From the NCBI GenBank assembly GCA_028289305.1, contig JANQQO010000287.1, positions 1 through 6,237 of the forward strand: a stretch of DNA of 6,237 nt, read 5' to 3'. The DNA comes from Rickettsiales bacterium. Lineage in GTDB: Bacteria; Pseudomonadota; Alphaproteobacteria; Rickettsiales; JANQQO01. Below, one piece after another: positions 1 to 6,050 of the stretch; the stretch's first letter is position 1, and every line of letters begins with the position of its first letter. Below the pieces are notes generated by a model. The model was not told the origin of the DNA. It was given only the letters and a program-made list of their open reading frames with translations, and made no database searches. A program made the position numbers and the translations under genes.

Positions 1-1
1 A

Positions 2-799
2 TCCACCTTAGCCGCATTCCGCCCACAGCAAAGCGGCATCGCCCCTTTCCCCGGCGGGCAACACTCCTTTCCCAGCTCCGGCATGACAGAAAGGCCCAGC
101 CATTTCTTCTCTCCCACCGCTTCCGCGCCGCAGGAATCCTCGCCCGCCGCCATCGCCGCCTCACCCTTGGCAAAAATATATGAACCGCTCAGCGCGGAAG
201 AAGAACAAACACTCACCCAGCACCCGCTCGGCGTCGCCCGCACCCAGCTGCACGAAACCTACATCGTCGCACAAACCGAAGATGGCATTGTGATTGTCGA
301 TCAGCACGCTGCGCATGAGCGCCTCGTTTATGAAAATATGAAAGCATCCCTTACCACCCAAGCGGTGAAAACCCAGAAGCTCTTACTCCCCGAAGTCTTG
401 AGCCTCAGCGAACAAGATGCCAGCCTGCTCACCGAGCGGCGTGATGAGCTCGCCGCGCTTGGCCTAGTGATTGAGAAGCTCAGCCACACCTCCATCCAAG
501 TGCTGGAAACTCCAGCCATGCTGGGTGAAATCGACACCCAAGACCTCATCGCCGATCTCATCGATGACTTACGCGAATACCAAGAGATCCTCTCGCTCCA
601 CGAGGCGCTGGAACATGTCTGCGGTACGCTCGCCTGCCACGGCAGTGTACGCGCTGGGCGCCAGCTCAACATCCACGAAATGAACGCGCTGCTGCGCGAG
701 ATGGAAGCCACCCCCCATTCGGGTCAATGCAATCACGGCCGCCCCACCTATGTCGAACTCAAGCTCAAAGATATCGAAAAGCTCTTTGGCCGCCGCTAA
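2..799 (+). CDS. mutL: DNA mismatch repair protein MutL, C-terminal part (5' end outside window)
   Basis: The frame is open from the left edge, so the ATG at 83 is internal and this is the last 265 residues of a longer protein. MutL couples MutS mismatch recognition to strand incision. The N-terminal GHL ATPase domain lies outside the window. What is visible is a Pro/Ala/Ser-rich linker (to about base 220) and then the C-terminal dimerisation and endonuclease domain. All hallmarks of nicking MutL proteins are present: the metal-binding DQHA-x2-E-x4-E motif (DQHAAHERLVYE, bases 299-334), the ACHGSVRAG segment (about 634-660), CNHGRPT (about 728-748) and a terminal FGRR. The E. coli enzyme lacks the first motif and uses MutH, so this host probably uses MutH-independent repair. 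The methyltransferase gene follows directly. Identification is very secure; only the 5' extent is unknown. Confidence 0.96.
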   Translation, partial: STLAAFRPQQSGIAPFPGGQHSFPSSGMTERPSHFFSPTASAPQESSPAAIAASPLAKIYEPLSAEEEQTLTQHPLGVARTQLHETYIVAQTEDGIVIVDQHAAHERLVYENMKASLTTQAVKTQKLLLPEVLSLSEQDASLLTERRDELAALGLVIEKLSHTSIQVLETPAMLGEIDTQDLIADLIDDLREYQEILSLHEALEHVCGTLACHGSVRAGRQLNIHEMNALLREMEATPHSGQCNHGRPTYVELKLKDIEKLFGRR

Positions 800-800
800 C

Positions 801-1610
801 GTGCAGACAGATTCCCCGCTTATCTTTAACCGGCAGAGTCTGCGCCACCACCGCGATCGCGCCGCTGCGCTCTTGCCACAACACGATTTCCTCATACACG
901 AATCGGCCACCCGCCTGGCTGAGCAGTTTGAAGACATCATTGCTGCGGATTTTCCTTTAGCGCTCGATCTTGGCTGCCGCCTGGGTCATCTGGGTCAGGC
1001 GCTAAACAACAAAGCAGGCATCACCACACTTATCCACAGCGATCTCTCGCCTAACATGCTTGCCCATAATCCCTCCCCCAAGCTTGCCGTGGATGAAGAA
1101 TTTCTTCCCTTCGCCCCAGAAAGCCTCAACCTCATCCTAAGCAACCTCACCCTCCACTGGGTGAATGACCTGCCCGGCTGCCTCATCCAAATCTACCATG
1201 CCTTAAAAAAAGACGGCCTATTTCTTGCCTCCATCCTTGGCGGCAATACATTGCACGAGCTCCGCACCGCAATCATGGAAGCAGAAATGGCGAACCCCGC
1301 TGGCATCGCACCGCGCCTCGCTCCGTTTGTCGAGGTCAAAGATGCTGGCGCCTTGCTGCAACGCGCTGGCTTTGCCCTACCAGTCAGCAATAGCGAGTCC
1401 ATCACCGTGCTCTATCATAATGCCTATGACCTAATGCGTGATCTTCGCGCCATGGGAGAAACCAATGCGCTCATCACCCGCAACACCCACTTCACCACGC
1501 GCACCACGCTACAGCGCATCGCCGATACTTATCAAGAGCGGTTTCAAAATGAAGAAGGCCTGATTCCGGCCACATTTGAGCTCATCACGCTCACCGGTTG
1601 GAAAAACTAA
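801..1610 (+). CDS. SAM-dependent class I methyltransferase, NDUFAF5/BioC-like
   Basis: A 269-residue protein if started at GTG 801, one base after the mutL stop. An in-frame ATG at 750 would add 17 residues overlapping mutL. I prefer the GTG because the family's conserved opening, a short lead then F-[DN]-R followed by a basic stretch (FNRQSLRHHRDRAA, residues 9-22), falls at the right distance. No clear Shine-Dalgarno precedes either start, which suggests coupling to mutL translation. Visible motifs are the SAM-binding LDLGCRLGHLG (55-65), an acidic residue after strand 2 (HSDLSP, D81), and SNLTLHWVNDLPG (114-126). The last is characteristic of the NDUFAF5/BioC group, followed by a LFLASILGGNTL stretch (140-151). 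Mitochondrial NDUFAF5 is a complex I assembly factor that hydroxylates an arginine of NDUFS7. Whether the bacterial protein does this is unknown. It is less likely to be BioC, as no biotin genes are nearby. Confidence 0.87.
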   Translation: MQTDSPLIFNRQSLRHHRDRAAALLPQHDFLIHESATRLAEQFEDIIAADFPLALDLGCRLGHLGQALNNKAGITTLIHSDLSPNMLAHNPSPKLAVDEEFLPFAPESLNLILSNLTLHWVNDLPGCLIQIYHALKKDGLFLASILGGNTLHELRTAIMEAEMANPAGIAPRLAPFVEVKDAGALLQRAGFALPVSNSESITVLYHNAYDLMRDLRAMGETNALITRNTHFTTRTTLQRIADTYQERFQNEEGLIPATFELITLTGWKN

Positions 1611-2605
1611 CTGCCGTCCATCTGCAGCACAATTTTACCAATATGCTCGCCTGCCCGCATATAGGCATGCGCGGCGTCGGCCTCAGAAAAAGGAAACACC
1701 TTATCCACCACCGGCTTTATCGCCTGTGATGCAAGCAGTGGCCACACTACCGTATAGAGCGCCCGCATCAGCTCATTCTTCTCTAGTGCAGAACGGGAAC
1801 GCAAGCGCGATCCCATCATCGTCAGTTCTTTCATCAGCACTGGTGCAAGATTGAGCTCCATCTTCGCCCCCTCTAAAAATGCAATCGAGATCAGCCTACC
1901 GCGCAACCCCAAAGCGCTTAAGTTCCGCTGTACATATTCTCCGCCCACCATATCAACAATCACATCCACACCTTTACCCTCAGTCATCTCCTTTACCACC
2001 GCCACAAAATCCTCCTGCACATAATCAATCGCCCTATCTGCGCCCAGTGCTGTACACGCCGCGCATTTCTCCTCACCGCGCGCTGTAGCAAATACCTGCG
2101 CACCGAAATGCTTCGCCAGCTGAATTGCCGCACTGCCCACACCACTAGCCCCACCATGCATCAAAAACGCCTCGCCGGGTTTAAGCCGCCCCAGCTCCAA
2201 CACATTCAAATACGCCGTGCAAAACACTTCCGGCACCGCAGCTGCTTCTTCCGGCGATAACCCCTGCGGCACTGGTAATACCTCACTCTCCGCTGCAGCC
2301 ACATATTCCGCATATCCGCCACCAGGCAGTAAGGCACACACTGTATCCCCTAGCTGATGCAGCTTCGCCTTCTCACCCAGCGCCACCACCTCGCCAGCCA
2401 CCTCTAACCCTAATATATCACTCACCCCCTCTGGCGGTGGATAGCTCCCTTGCGCCTGGAATATATCGGCACGATTCACCCCCGCAGCCGCCACTTTTAT
2501 CAGCACATCATGCTCACCAGGCTCCGGCACCGGCCGCTGCCCTTGCTCCAGGCGATAAGCCTCCCCTGGCTCCACCACTTCTATCACGTTCATCACACTA
2601 GACAT
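1607..2605 (-). CDS. Zinc-independent NAD(P)H quinone oxidoreductase, PIG3-type MDR family
   Basis: A 332-residue medium-chain dehydrogenase/reductase of typical length for the quinone oxidoreductase branch. The N-terminal GroES-like fold carries AAAGVNRADIFQAQGSYPPP (39-58) and LGLEVAGEV (66-73). The Rossmann nucleotide-binding loop is HGGASGVGSAAIQLAK (150-165). The later GSRLRSR (265-271) is a signature of the PIG3/TIGR02824 group, where it reads G-S-x-LRSR. The catalytic-zinc ligands of alcohol dehydrogenases are absent. It probably reduces quinones or similar carbonyl compounds with NADPH in the cytosol, but the substrate cannot be read from sequence. The ATG at 2605 is the longest start. 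Met5 (2591-2593) aligns better with the usual family start, and neither has a good ribosome binding site. Its 3' end overlaps the methyltransferase tail by four bases in convergent orientation. Confidence 0.92.
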   Translation of the reverse strand: MSSVMNVIEVVEPGEAYRLEQGQRPVPEPGEHDVLIKVAAAGVNRADIFQAQGSYPPPEGVSDILGLEVAGEVVALGEKAKLHQLGDTVCALLPGGGYAEYVAAAESEVLPVPQGLSPEEAAAVPEVFCTAYLNVLELGRLKPGEAFLMHGGASGVGSAAIQLAKHFGAQVFATARGEEKCAACTALGADRAIDYVQEDFVAVVKEMTEGKGVDVIVDMVGGEYVQRNLSALGLRGRLISIAFLEGAKMELNLAPVLMKELTMMGSRLRSRSALEKNELMRALYTVVWPLLASQAIKPVVDKVFPFSEADAAHAYMRAGEHIGKIVLQMDGS

Positions 2606-2627
2606 CAGCTTGCAAATACAGTAATAC
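2599..2627 (+). promoter_or_regulatory. Weak candidate sigma70-like promoter for the exported protein gene
   Basis: TAGACA (2599-2604, five of six bases of the -35 consensus) is followed after 17 bases by TAATAC (2622-2627, three of six bases of the -10 consensus). The -35 would lie inside the first codons of the divergent oxidoreductase. It is the best element in the 42-base divergent gap, but the -10 match is poor, so it is only a candidate. Confidence 0.25.
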
Positions 2628-2636
2628 CAACCACAG

Positions 2637-2641
2637 AGGAG
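2637..2641 (+). promoter_or_regulatory. Ribosome binding site deciding the start at 2648
   Basis: AGGAG lies six bases before the ATG at 2648, within AGAGGAG (2635-2641). The same frame is open back to an ATG at 2450. That extension runs antisense through the oxidoreductase gene and would place the hydrophobic signal peptide inside the protein. This site therefore settles the start at 2648. Confidence 0.8.
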
Positions 2642-2647
2642 TTCATT

Positions 2648-3055
2648 ATGCTACGCATCATCGTATTCACCTTATTGCTTACGCTCCCTGCTGTTGCGTG
2701 GAGCGCGGATGACCCGTATAGCACGCCTAACACATACAGCGAAAAAAAAGAAGCGGAGAATCCACTCATCACCATTCGCTTCAATCAACGCAATATCTAT
2801 TACCAAGTGCCGCTATATAACGCGGTGAATAAGGCGCTGCAGGTGCACCCCGCCGCATTCTTCAATATTGTCTCTGTGATTCCTACCACCGGCGATTTTA
2901 AGCGCGATGAAGCCATCAGCAAATATGCCGCCGCTAATGCAGAAAAAGTGGTAGCACTGATTGAAGAAGCTGGCCTCCCGCGCGAACGCGTACAAGTCAG
3001 CTATCAAAGCGATTCTTCCATTGAGTGGAACGAAGTCAAAGTATTCGTGGAATAG
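2648..3055 (+). CDS. Small exported protein of unknown function, OmpA-like C-terminal half
   Basis: A 135-residue protein with a clear Sec signal peptide: MLR, a hydrophobic core, then AWSA with probable cleavage after residue 20. There is no lipobox cysteine, so a soluble periplasmic or secreted protein is likely. After a short acidic/polar stretch (21-38) comes a compact domain beginning LITIRFNQRNIYYQVPLYNA. It continues with VVSVIPTTGD-like strand and turn residues (FNIVSVIPTTGDF), a helix AANAEKVVALIEEAGLP, and ends in RVQVSYQSD...NEVKVFV. The last part resembles the helix-strand pattern of OmpA-like domains, where a NA-x2-V helix precedes a strand and a terminal repeat. The NA...R peptidoglycan-binding signature is not convincing. 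I do not recognise a named family. It stands alone between divergent and convergent neighbours, so context gives no function. A real gene is supported by the signal peptide and strong ribosome binding site. Confidence 0.85.
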   Translation: MLRIIVFTLLLTLPAVAWSADDPYSTPNTYSEKKEAENPLITIRFNQRNIYYQVPLYNAVNKALQVHPAAFFNIVSVIPTTGDFKRDEAISKYAAANAEKVVALIEEAGLPRERVQVSYQSDSSIEWNEVKVFVE

Positions 3056-3118
3056 AGACTCCCCGCAAGCAACAAAGCACCGTTTGCAGCCCATAATAGT
3101 AGAATATAAAAGGGGATT

Positions 3119-3244
3119 TTAGCCCTGGCGAGCCTTAAGGCGCGGATTATCCTTATTGATCACGTAAACGCGGCCTTTGCGGCGCACGACGCGGCAATTC
3201 TTATCACGCTTCTTCGCAGATTTTAATGAACTTAATACTTTCAT
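3119..3244 (-). CDS. rpmJ: 50S ribosomal protein bL36, long cysteine-poor form
   Basis: A 41-residue basic protein starting MKVLSSLKSAKKRDKNC and ending INKDNPRLKARQG. This is the longer bL36 variant standing alone in many alphaproteobacteria. It is one of the smallest proteins of the large ribosomal subunit. The short form binds zinc through three cysteines and a histidine. Here only Cys17 remains, so this is the zinc-independent (C-minus) type. The start is supported by AGAGGA (reverse complement of 3249-3254) four bases upstream and by exact agreement with the family N-terminus. It is a monocistronic gene with its own promoter, convergent with the exported-protein gene. Confidence 0.95.
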   Translation of the reverse strand: MKVLSSLKSAKKRDKNCRVVRRKGRVYVINKDNPRLKARQG

Positions 3245-3287
3245 CACATCCTCTTCTTATAAGGGCTTAAATCCCAAAAGGCGCGCC

Positions 3288-3316
3288 AAACTAGCCACCC
3301 CATCCACATTTGTCAA
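3288..3316 (-). promoter_or_regulatory. Sigma70-like promoter of rpmJ
   Basis: Read on the minus strand, a perfect -35 TTGACA (reverse complement of 3311-3316) is followed by a 17-base spacer and a -10 TAGTTT (reverse complement of 3288-3293). The -10 keeps the key T, A and final T. Transcription would start near 3281, giving a leader of about 37 bases before the ATG at 3244. The -35 lies about 20 bases beyond the glycosyltransferase stop codon, so rpmJ need not depend on readthrough. Confidence 0.65.
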
Positions 3317-3322
3317 GCGCTA

Positions 3323-3343
3323 TCCTTGAAACAGCATCAAGGA
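3323..3343 (-). repeat. Hairpin-forming inverted repeat across the glycosyltransferase stop codon
   Basis: TCCTTGA (3323-3329) and TCAAGGA (3337-3343) are perfect 7-base arms around a 7-base loop. The right arm contains the glycosyltransferase stop (3337-3339). A second perfect pair, ATCCACAT (3302-3309) and ATGTGGAT (3346-3353), encloses it. No T-run follows on either strand, so it is not a canonical intrinsic terminator. It could act as a 3'-end stabiliser or weak attenuator of the glycosyltransferase transcript. Confidence 0.5.
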
Positions 3344-5163
3344 GCATGTGGATTGACCTTACTCACCCCGTGCTCGGTTTTCTCCCAGAAATGCGGCCTG
3401 GTGATCAGCTGCGCCACCGACTTAAAGCTCGCAATTGAATGTAGGAGCCAATAAAAAGGAAAGGCCAGGCAGTAAGGTGCCATTTTCCACCAGCTATGCT
3501 TCGCCATCACCGCCACAGCAAAACCAATATGTAGCAGCACACTAAAGAAAAAATTGATTACCGCCAGTTGCACAATCCCTTCAGGCAAAAACGGCGCATG
3601 CACCAGTGCTACGAGCGAAATCAAAATCATAATCGGCAGCGTAGTATAGACCAAGCTCGGCGCCCCCACAAAAAGCTGGAAGCCAAAAAACCGCTTCACG
3701 CCCAGTTTACGAAACAAGCGTGACGTATCGCGCATATGTACAATATAGGTTTGAATATAGCCCTTAATCCATCGCGAGCGCTGACGCAGCCAATTACCAA
3801 GCGTCACCGGCGCTTCCTCCAGCGTCAGCGAATCCAGCACCTGCGTGCGATAGCCTTTCTGTGCCAGGCGAATGCCCAAATCCGCATCTTCCGTTACATT
3901 ATACGGGTCCCAGGCAAAGAGTTCGCGCAAGATATGCGTTGGGAAATGGTTGCTCGTACCACCCAGCGGCATCGGCAAATCAAATGCCTGCAGCCCTGGA
4001 ATCATAAAATCAAACCACGCCGAGTATTCCAGCGCAAATAACCGCGTTAACAGGTTTTCCCGACGATTGTAATAATTCAGCTTACACTGCACACACACCA
4101 CCTCTGGTGGCGCTGCACTAAAACACTCTACCACGCGCTTCAGCTGATCGGGCGCCGGTATATCCTCCGCATCATAAATCGTGACATATCGCCCCTTAGC
4201 AAACAGCAGCGCATAATTACACGCTTTGGGCTTGGTCTGCGGGTAAGAAAACGGCACCCGCACAATCTCAAAATAATTCTCCGGCGCCAGCGCTTTAATA
4301 TGCGCAATCGTCTCCTCATCGCCGTTTTCGACAATCAGCTTCACATCCAGCTTAGATTTTGGATAATCAAGCTTGCGTATCGCCGTCACCAATTGTGCTA
4401 CTGTATGTGCGTGCTCCTTAAACATCGGCACTAACAGCGTATAGATTGGCAGCACACTTTCCTTCACTGGCGCTGGGTGCTCCGCCGCTTTTTGCTGCTT
4501 TTCATGCGCCACCCCTGCCACAAAAATACCAAGCTTAAATAGCAGCGTGCAGAAATAGAAGAGATTCACTACCACAAACACCGCCGCCAAGGCATGGGTA
4601 AAAAACAATAACGCCGTCAGCAACACACCACTCACCACAAACACATTCCATAAATCCGGCCGTGAAAACACAATTTTGGCGGATTGTTCAGGCGTATTCT
4701 CCCACAGCGCCTCACGCGCGGCTTTGTCATCCTCTTTAGAAAACTGCTCCTGCAACGTCCAAAACACATCCCGCGGTGAAGTCATCACAAATTCAACCGT
4801 GCCATATTTCTGCTTCGCCCAAGCCAGCACATCGGTCGACATATCGCTCACCGCCACGATGATTGTTTTGCCTTCTTTCTTCCACGGTAGCGCCACCAAT
4901 TGCCCATAACGCTCCCTGTCTACTGCTTCCAACAAGGCCGGGTCACAGGGTGTTTCCTGCAAATCCACGAAGGGCAAGTGCTGCTGATCGGCTAGAGCCG
5001 TATGCAAATGATGAAAATTAATCTTCCCCTCGCCCACCAGCACCGTGCCTAAACGGCTGCCAGAGCGCTTCTGCATATCTAGCGCCGTATCCACCACCGC
5101 GGGTTCCACAAACCCCTTCTCCACCAATACTTGCCCGAGCGGCACCTTATCTGCCTGCGCCAT
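3337..5163 (-). CDS. Membrane GT2 glycosyltransferase with N-terminal MshEN (GspE-N) c-di-GMP-type domain
   Basis: A 608-residue protein. Residues 8-31 and 37-60 are two 24-residue repeats of the pattern xLGxxLVxxGxVxxxxxxxALxxQ with a 5-residue spacer. This is the arrangement of MshEN domains that bind cyclic di-GMP in type II secretion and pilus ATPases. The domain continues through LPFVDL to about 140. Two membrane helices (about 172-194 and 195-218) precede the GT2 catalytic domain (about 238-470), which has YTLLVPMFKE, DAED (331-334), TED (424-426, catalytic base) and QRSRW (461-465), the set of processive synthases such as BcsA. Further helices lie at about 497-525, 528-552 and 562-583. 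It probably polymerises and translocates a polysaccharide across the inner membrane. The sugar is unknown. A ribosome binding site AGGAG (reverse complement of 5176-5180) overlaps the upstream gene's stop, 12 bases before this ATG. E. coli NfrB has the same domains in the opposite order. The first MshEN arginine is replaced by Pro8. Confidence 0.9.
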   Translation of the reverse strand: MAQADKVPLGQVLVEKGFVEPAVVDTALDMQKRSGSRLGTVLVGEGKINFHHLHTALADQQHLPFVDLQETPCDPALLEAVDRERYGQLVALPWKKEGKTIIVAVSDMSTDVLAWAKQKYGTVEFVMTSPRDVFWTLQEQFSKEDDKAAREALWENTPEQSAKIVFSRPDLWNVFVVSGVLLTALLFFTHALAAVFVVVNLFYFCTLLFKLGIFVAGVAHEKQQKAAEHPAPVKESVLPIYTLLVPMFKEHAHTVAQLVTAIRKLDYPKSKLDVKLIVENGDEETIAHIKALAPENYFEIVRVPFSYPQTKPKACNYALLFAKGRYVTIYDAEDIPAPDQLKRVVECFSAAPPEVVCVQCKLNYYNRRENLLTRLFALEYSAWFDFMIPGLQAFDLPMPLGGTSNHFPTHILRELFAWDPYNVTEDADLGIRLAQKGYRTQVLDSLTLEEAPVTLGNWLRQRSRWIKGYIQTYIVHMRDTSRLFRKLGVKRFFGFQLFVGAPSLVYTTLPIMILISLVALVHAPFLPEGIVQLAVINFFFSVLLHIGFAVAVMAKHSWWKMAPYCLAFPFYWLLHSIASFKSVAQLITRPHFWEKTEHGVSKVNPHAP

Positions 5164-5178
5164 ATCCCTTACACACTC

Positions 5179-6036
5179 CTAAAACGTCATCCATACTGAA
5201 AACACCGCACCACCACCCGCACCTGTATTTTCTCCCGATACATGCTGAAACCCACCGAGCTGCACAGACCATGTATCATCAATTGTATGTACCACTGAAA
5301 GTTGTAGCTTATGCAAATCAAAATCCGTCGAGTTTGTTACCAACACCGGCGAAGCTGCAACACTATCGATCGACAGCGTATTAAACGTCTGCGCCAACAC
5401 CATCCAGTCCTCTGTAAATCGCATCCCAAGCGTGCCGTCCACCCTAACCTCATCGGTTGGGTTTTCAAACCGTTTTCTATACCCCACCTCTAGATTGGCA
5501 AAATGATAGCGCTCAGCCACAGAAAACGTATGCCCCACCAATCCACGCAACTCCATATCCATCTGCCCATTACCAAGCTGCGGCGTATCTCTGTCATCAT
5601 ACGGCCCGGCAATCTTCACCAGCGGTTGTATCGATACTACCCAGGCGTCATTCTGCCACACACGCTGCCGTATAAATAATTCGACATCCGCAATGCCAAG
5701 ATTGCTGTCATCCTCTCCCACCACCGCTGCCTGTCGTAAATACTGCGTGCTGATACTTGCCCCAACCGTCACATCCTCCCGTAAGCCATACTCCCCATAA
5801 GCATTATATTCCAACTTCGAAAAGCGCTCCTGCGGAATAGTATTGCCCGCCCGATCAAATGATTCATCGGTAGTGTAATAGAACACATTATGGATCAGCT
5901 CTGTCTTGCCCTCAGGCTGCGTCCATGCCGCCGTCCAAGCGGGCACAGGAAAAAATATCGCCGCTATAATAGAAAAATATGTAAGGAATGCCCGTGGGCT
6001 GGAAGAAAAACTAGGCGAGGATGGTGTGGCAGCCAT
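5179..6036 (-). CDS. Outer-membrane beta-barrel-like protein paired with the glycosyltransferase
   Basis: A 285-residue protein. The N-terminus has a polar lead with one arginine (R15), a hydrophobic core (16-33) and AWTAA, so signal cleavage is likely near residue 36-37. The mature part begins AWTQPEGKTELIHNVFYY. It has many alternating, aromatic-rich stretches (EYNAYGEYGLREDVTVGASIS, repeated x-W-x and Y-x-F-x patterns), few cysteines and a C-terminal phenylalanine (VWMTF). These features are typical of outer-membrane barrels recognised by BAM. I recall similar short proteins beside GT2 synthases (sometimes called XagA-like), but cannot confirm the family. It lies 15 bases upstream of the glycosyltransferase on the same strand, so an export or surface-anchoring role for that product is inferred. 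The start at ATG 6036 has no visible Shine-Dalgarno, and no other start codon in frame lies before the upstream in-frame stop at 6061. It is 14 bases after the atpF stop. Confidence 0.8.
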   Translation of the reverse strand: MAATPSSPSFSSSPRAFLTYFSIIAAIFFPVPAWTAAWTQPEGKTELIHNVFYYTTDESFDRAGNTIPQERFSKLEYNAYGEYGLREDVTVGASISTQYLRQAAVVGEDDSNLGIADVELFIRQRVWQNDAWVVSIQPLVKIAGPYDDRDTPQLGNGQMDMELRGLVGHTFSVAERYHFANLEVGYRKRFENPTDEVRVDGTLGMRFTEDWMVLAQTFNTLSIDSVAASPVLVTNSTDFDLHKLQLSVVHTIDDTWSVQLGGFQHVSGENTGAGGGAVFSVWMTF

Positions 6037-6050
6037 GGCTGTGCAGCATA

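Noticed and set aside
750..800. ATG 750 as the methyltransferase start
   Set aside because: It overlaps the conserved 3' end of mutL, and the added residues (Ser/Lys-rich) are unlike family N-termini.
328..940. Minus-strand open frames opposite mutL (328-711, 569-940)
   Set aside because: They are Ser/Arg/Trp-rich shadows of a well-supported coding region with no recognisable domains.
1576..2088. Plus-strand open frames opposite the oxidoreductase (1576-1854, 1879-2088)
   Set aside because: They are Pro/Ser-rich, low in complexity and antisense to a clear enzyme gene.
2450..2647. Upstream in-frame extension of the exported-protein gene (201 residues in total)
   Set aside because: It runs antisense through the oxidoreductase gene, is rich in His/Arg/Leu without domain character, and would bury the signal peptide. 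AGGAG sits six bases before the ATG at 2648.
3060..3116. Possible terminator between the exported-protein gene and rpmJ (TCCCC 3060-3064 with GGGGA 3112-3116; GCAAGC 3065-3070 with GTTTGC 3082-3087)
   Set aside because: The first pair has a 47-base loop. The second has a short stem with a G-U pair and no T-run. Neither makes a convincing terminator, though the convergent genes must end somewhere here.
3280..3287. GGCGCGCC palindrome near the rpmJ transcription start
   Set aside because: An 8-base palindrome in a moderate-GC genome is readily expected by chance, and nothing else supports a function.
3736..4909. Small frames within the glycosyltransferase on either strand
   Set aside because: No motif or ribosome binding site. 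The glycosyltransferase reading explains all of this region.
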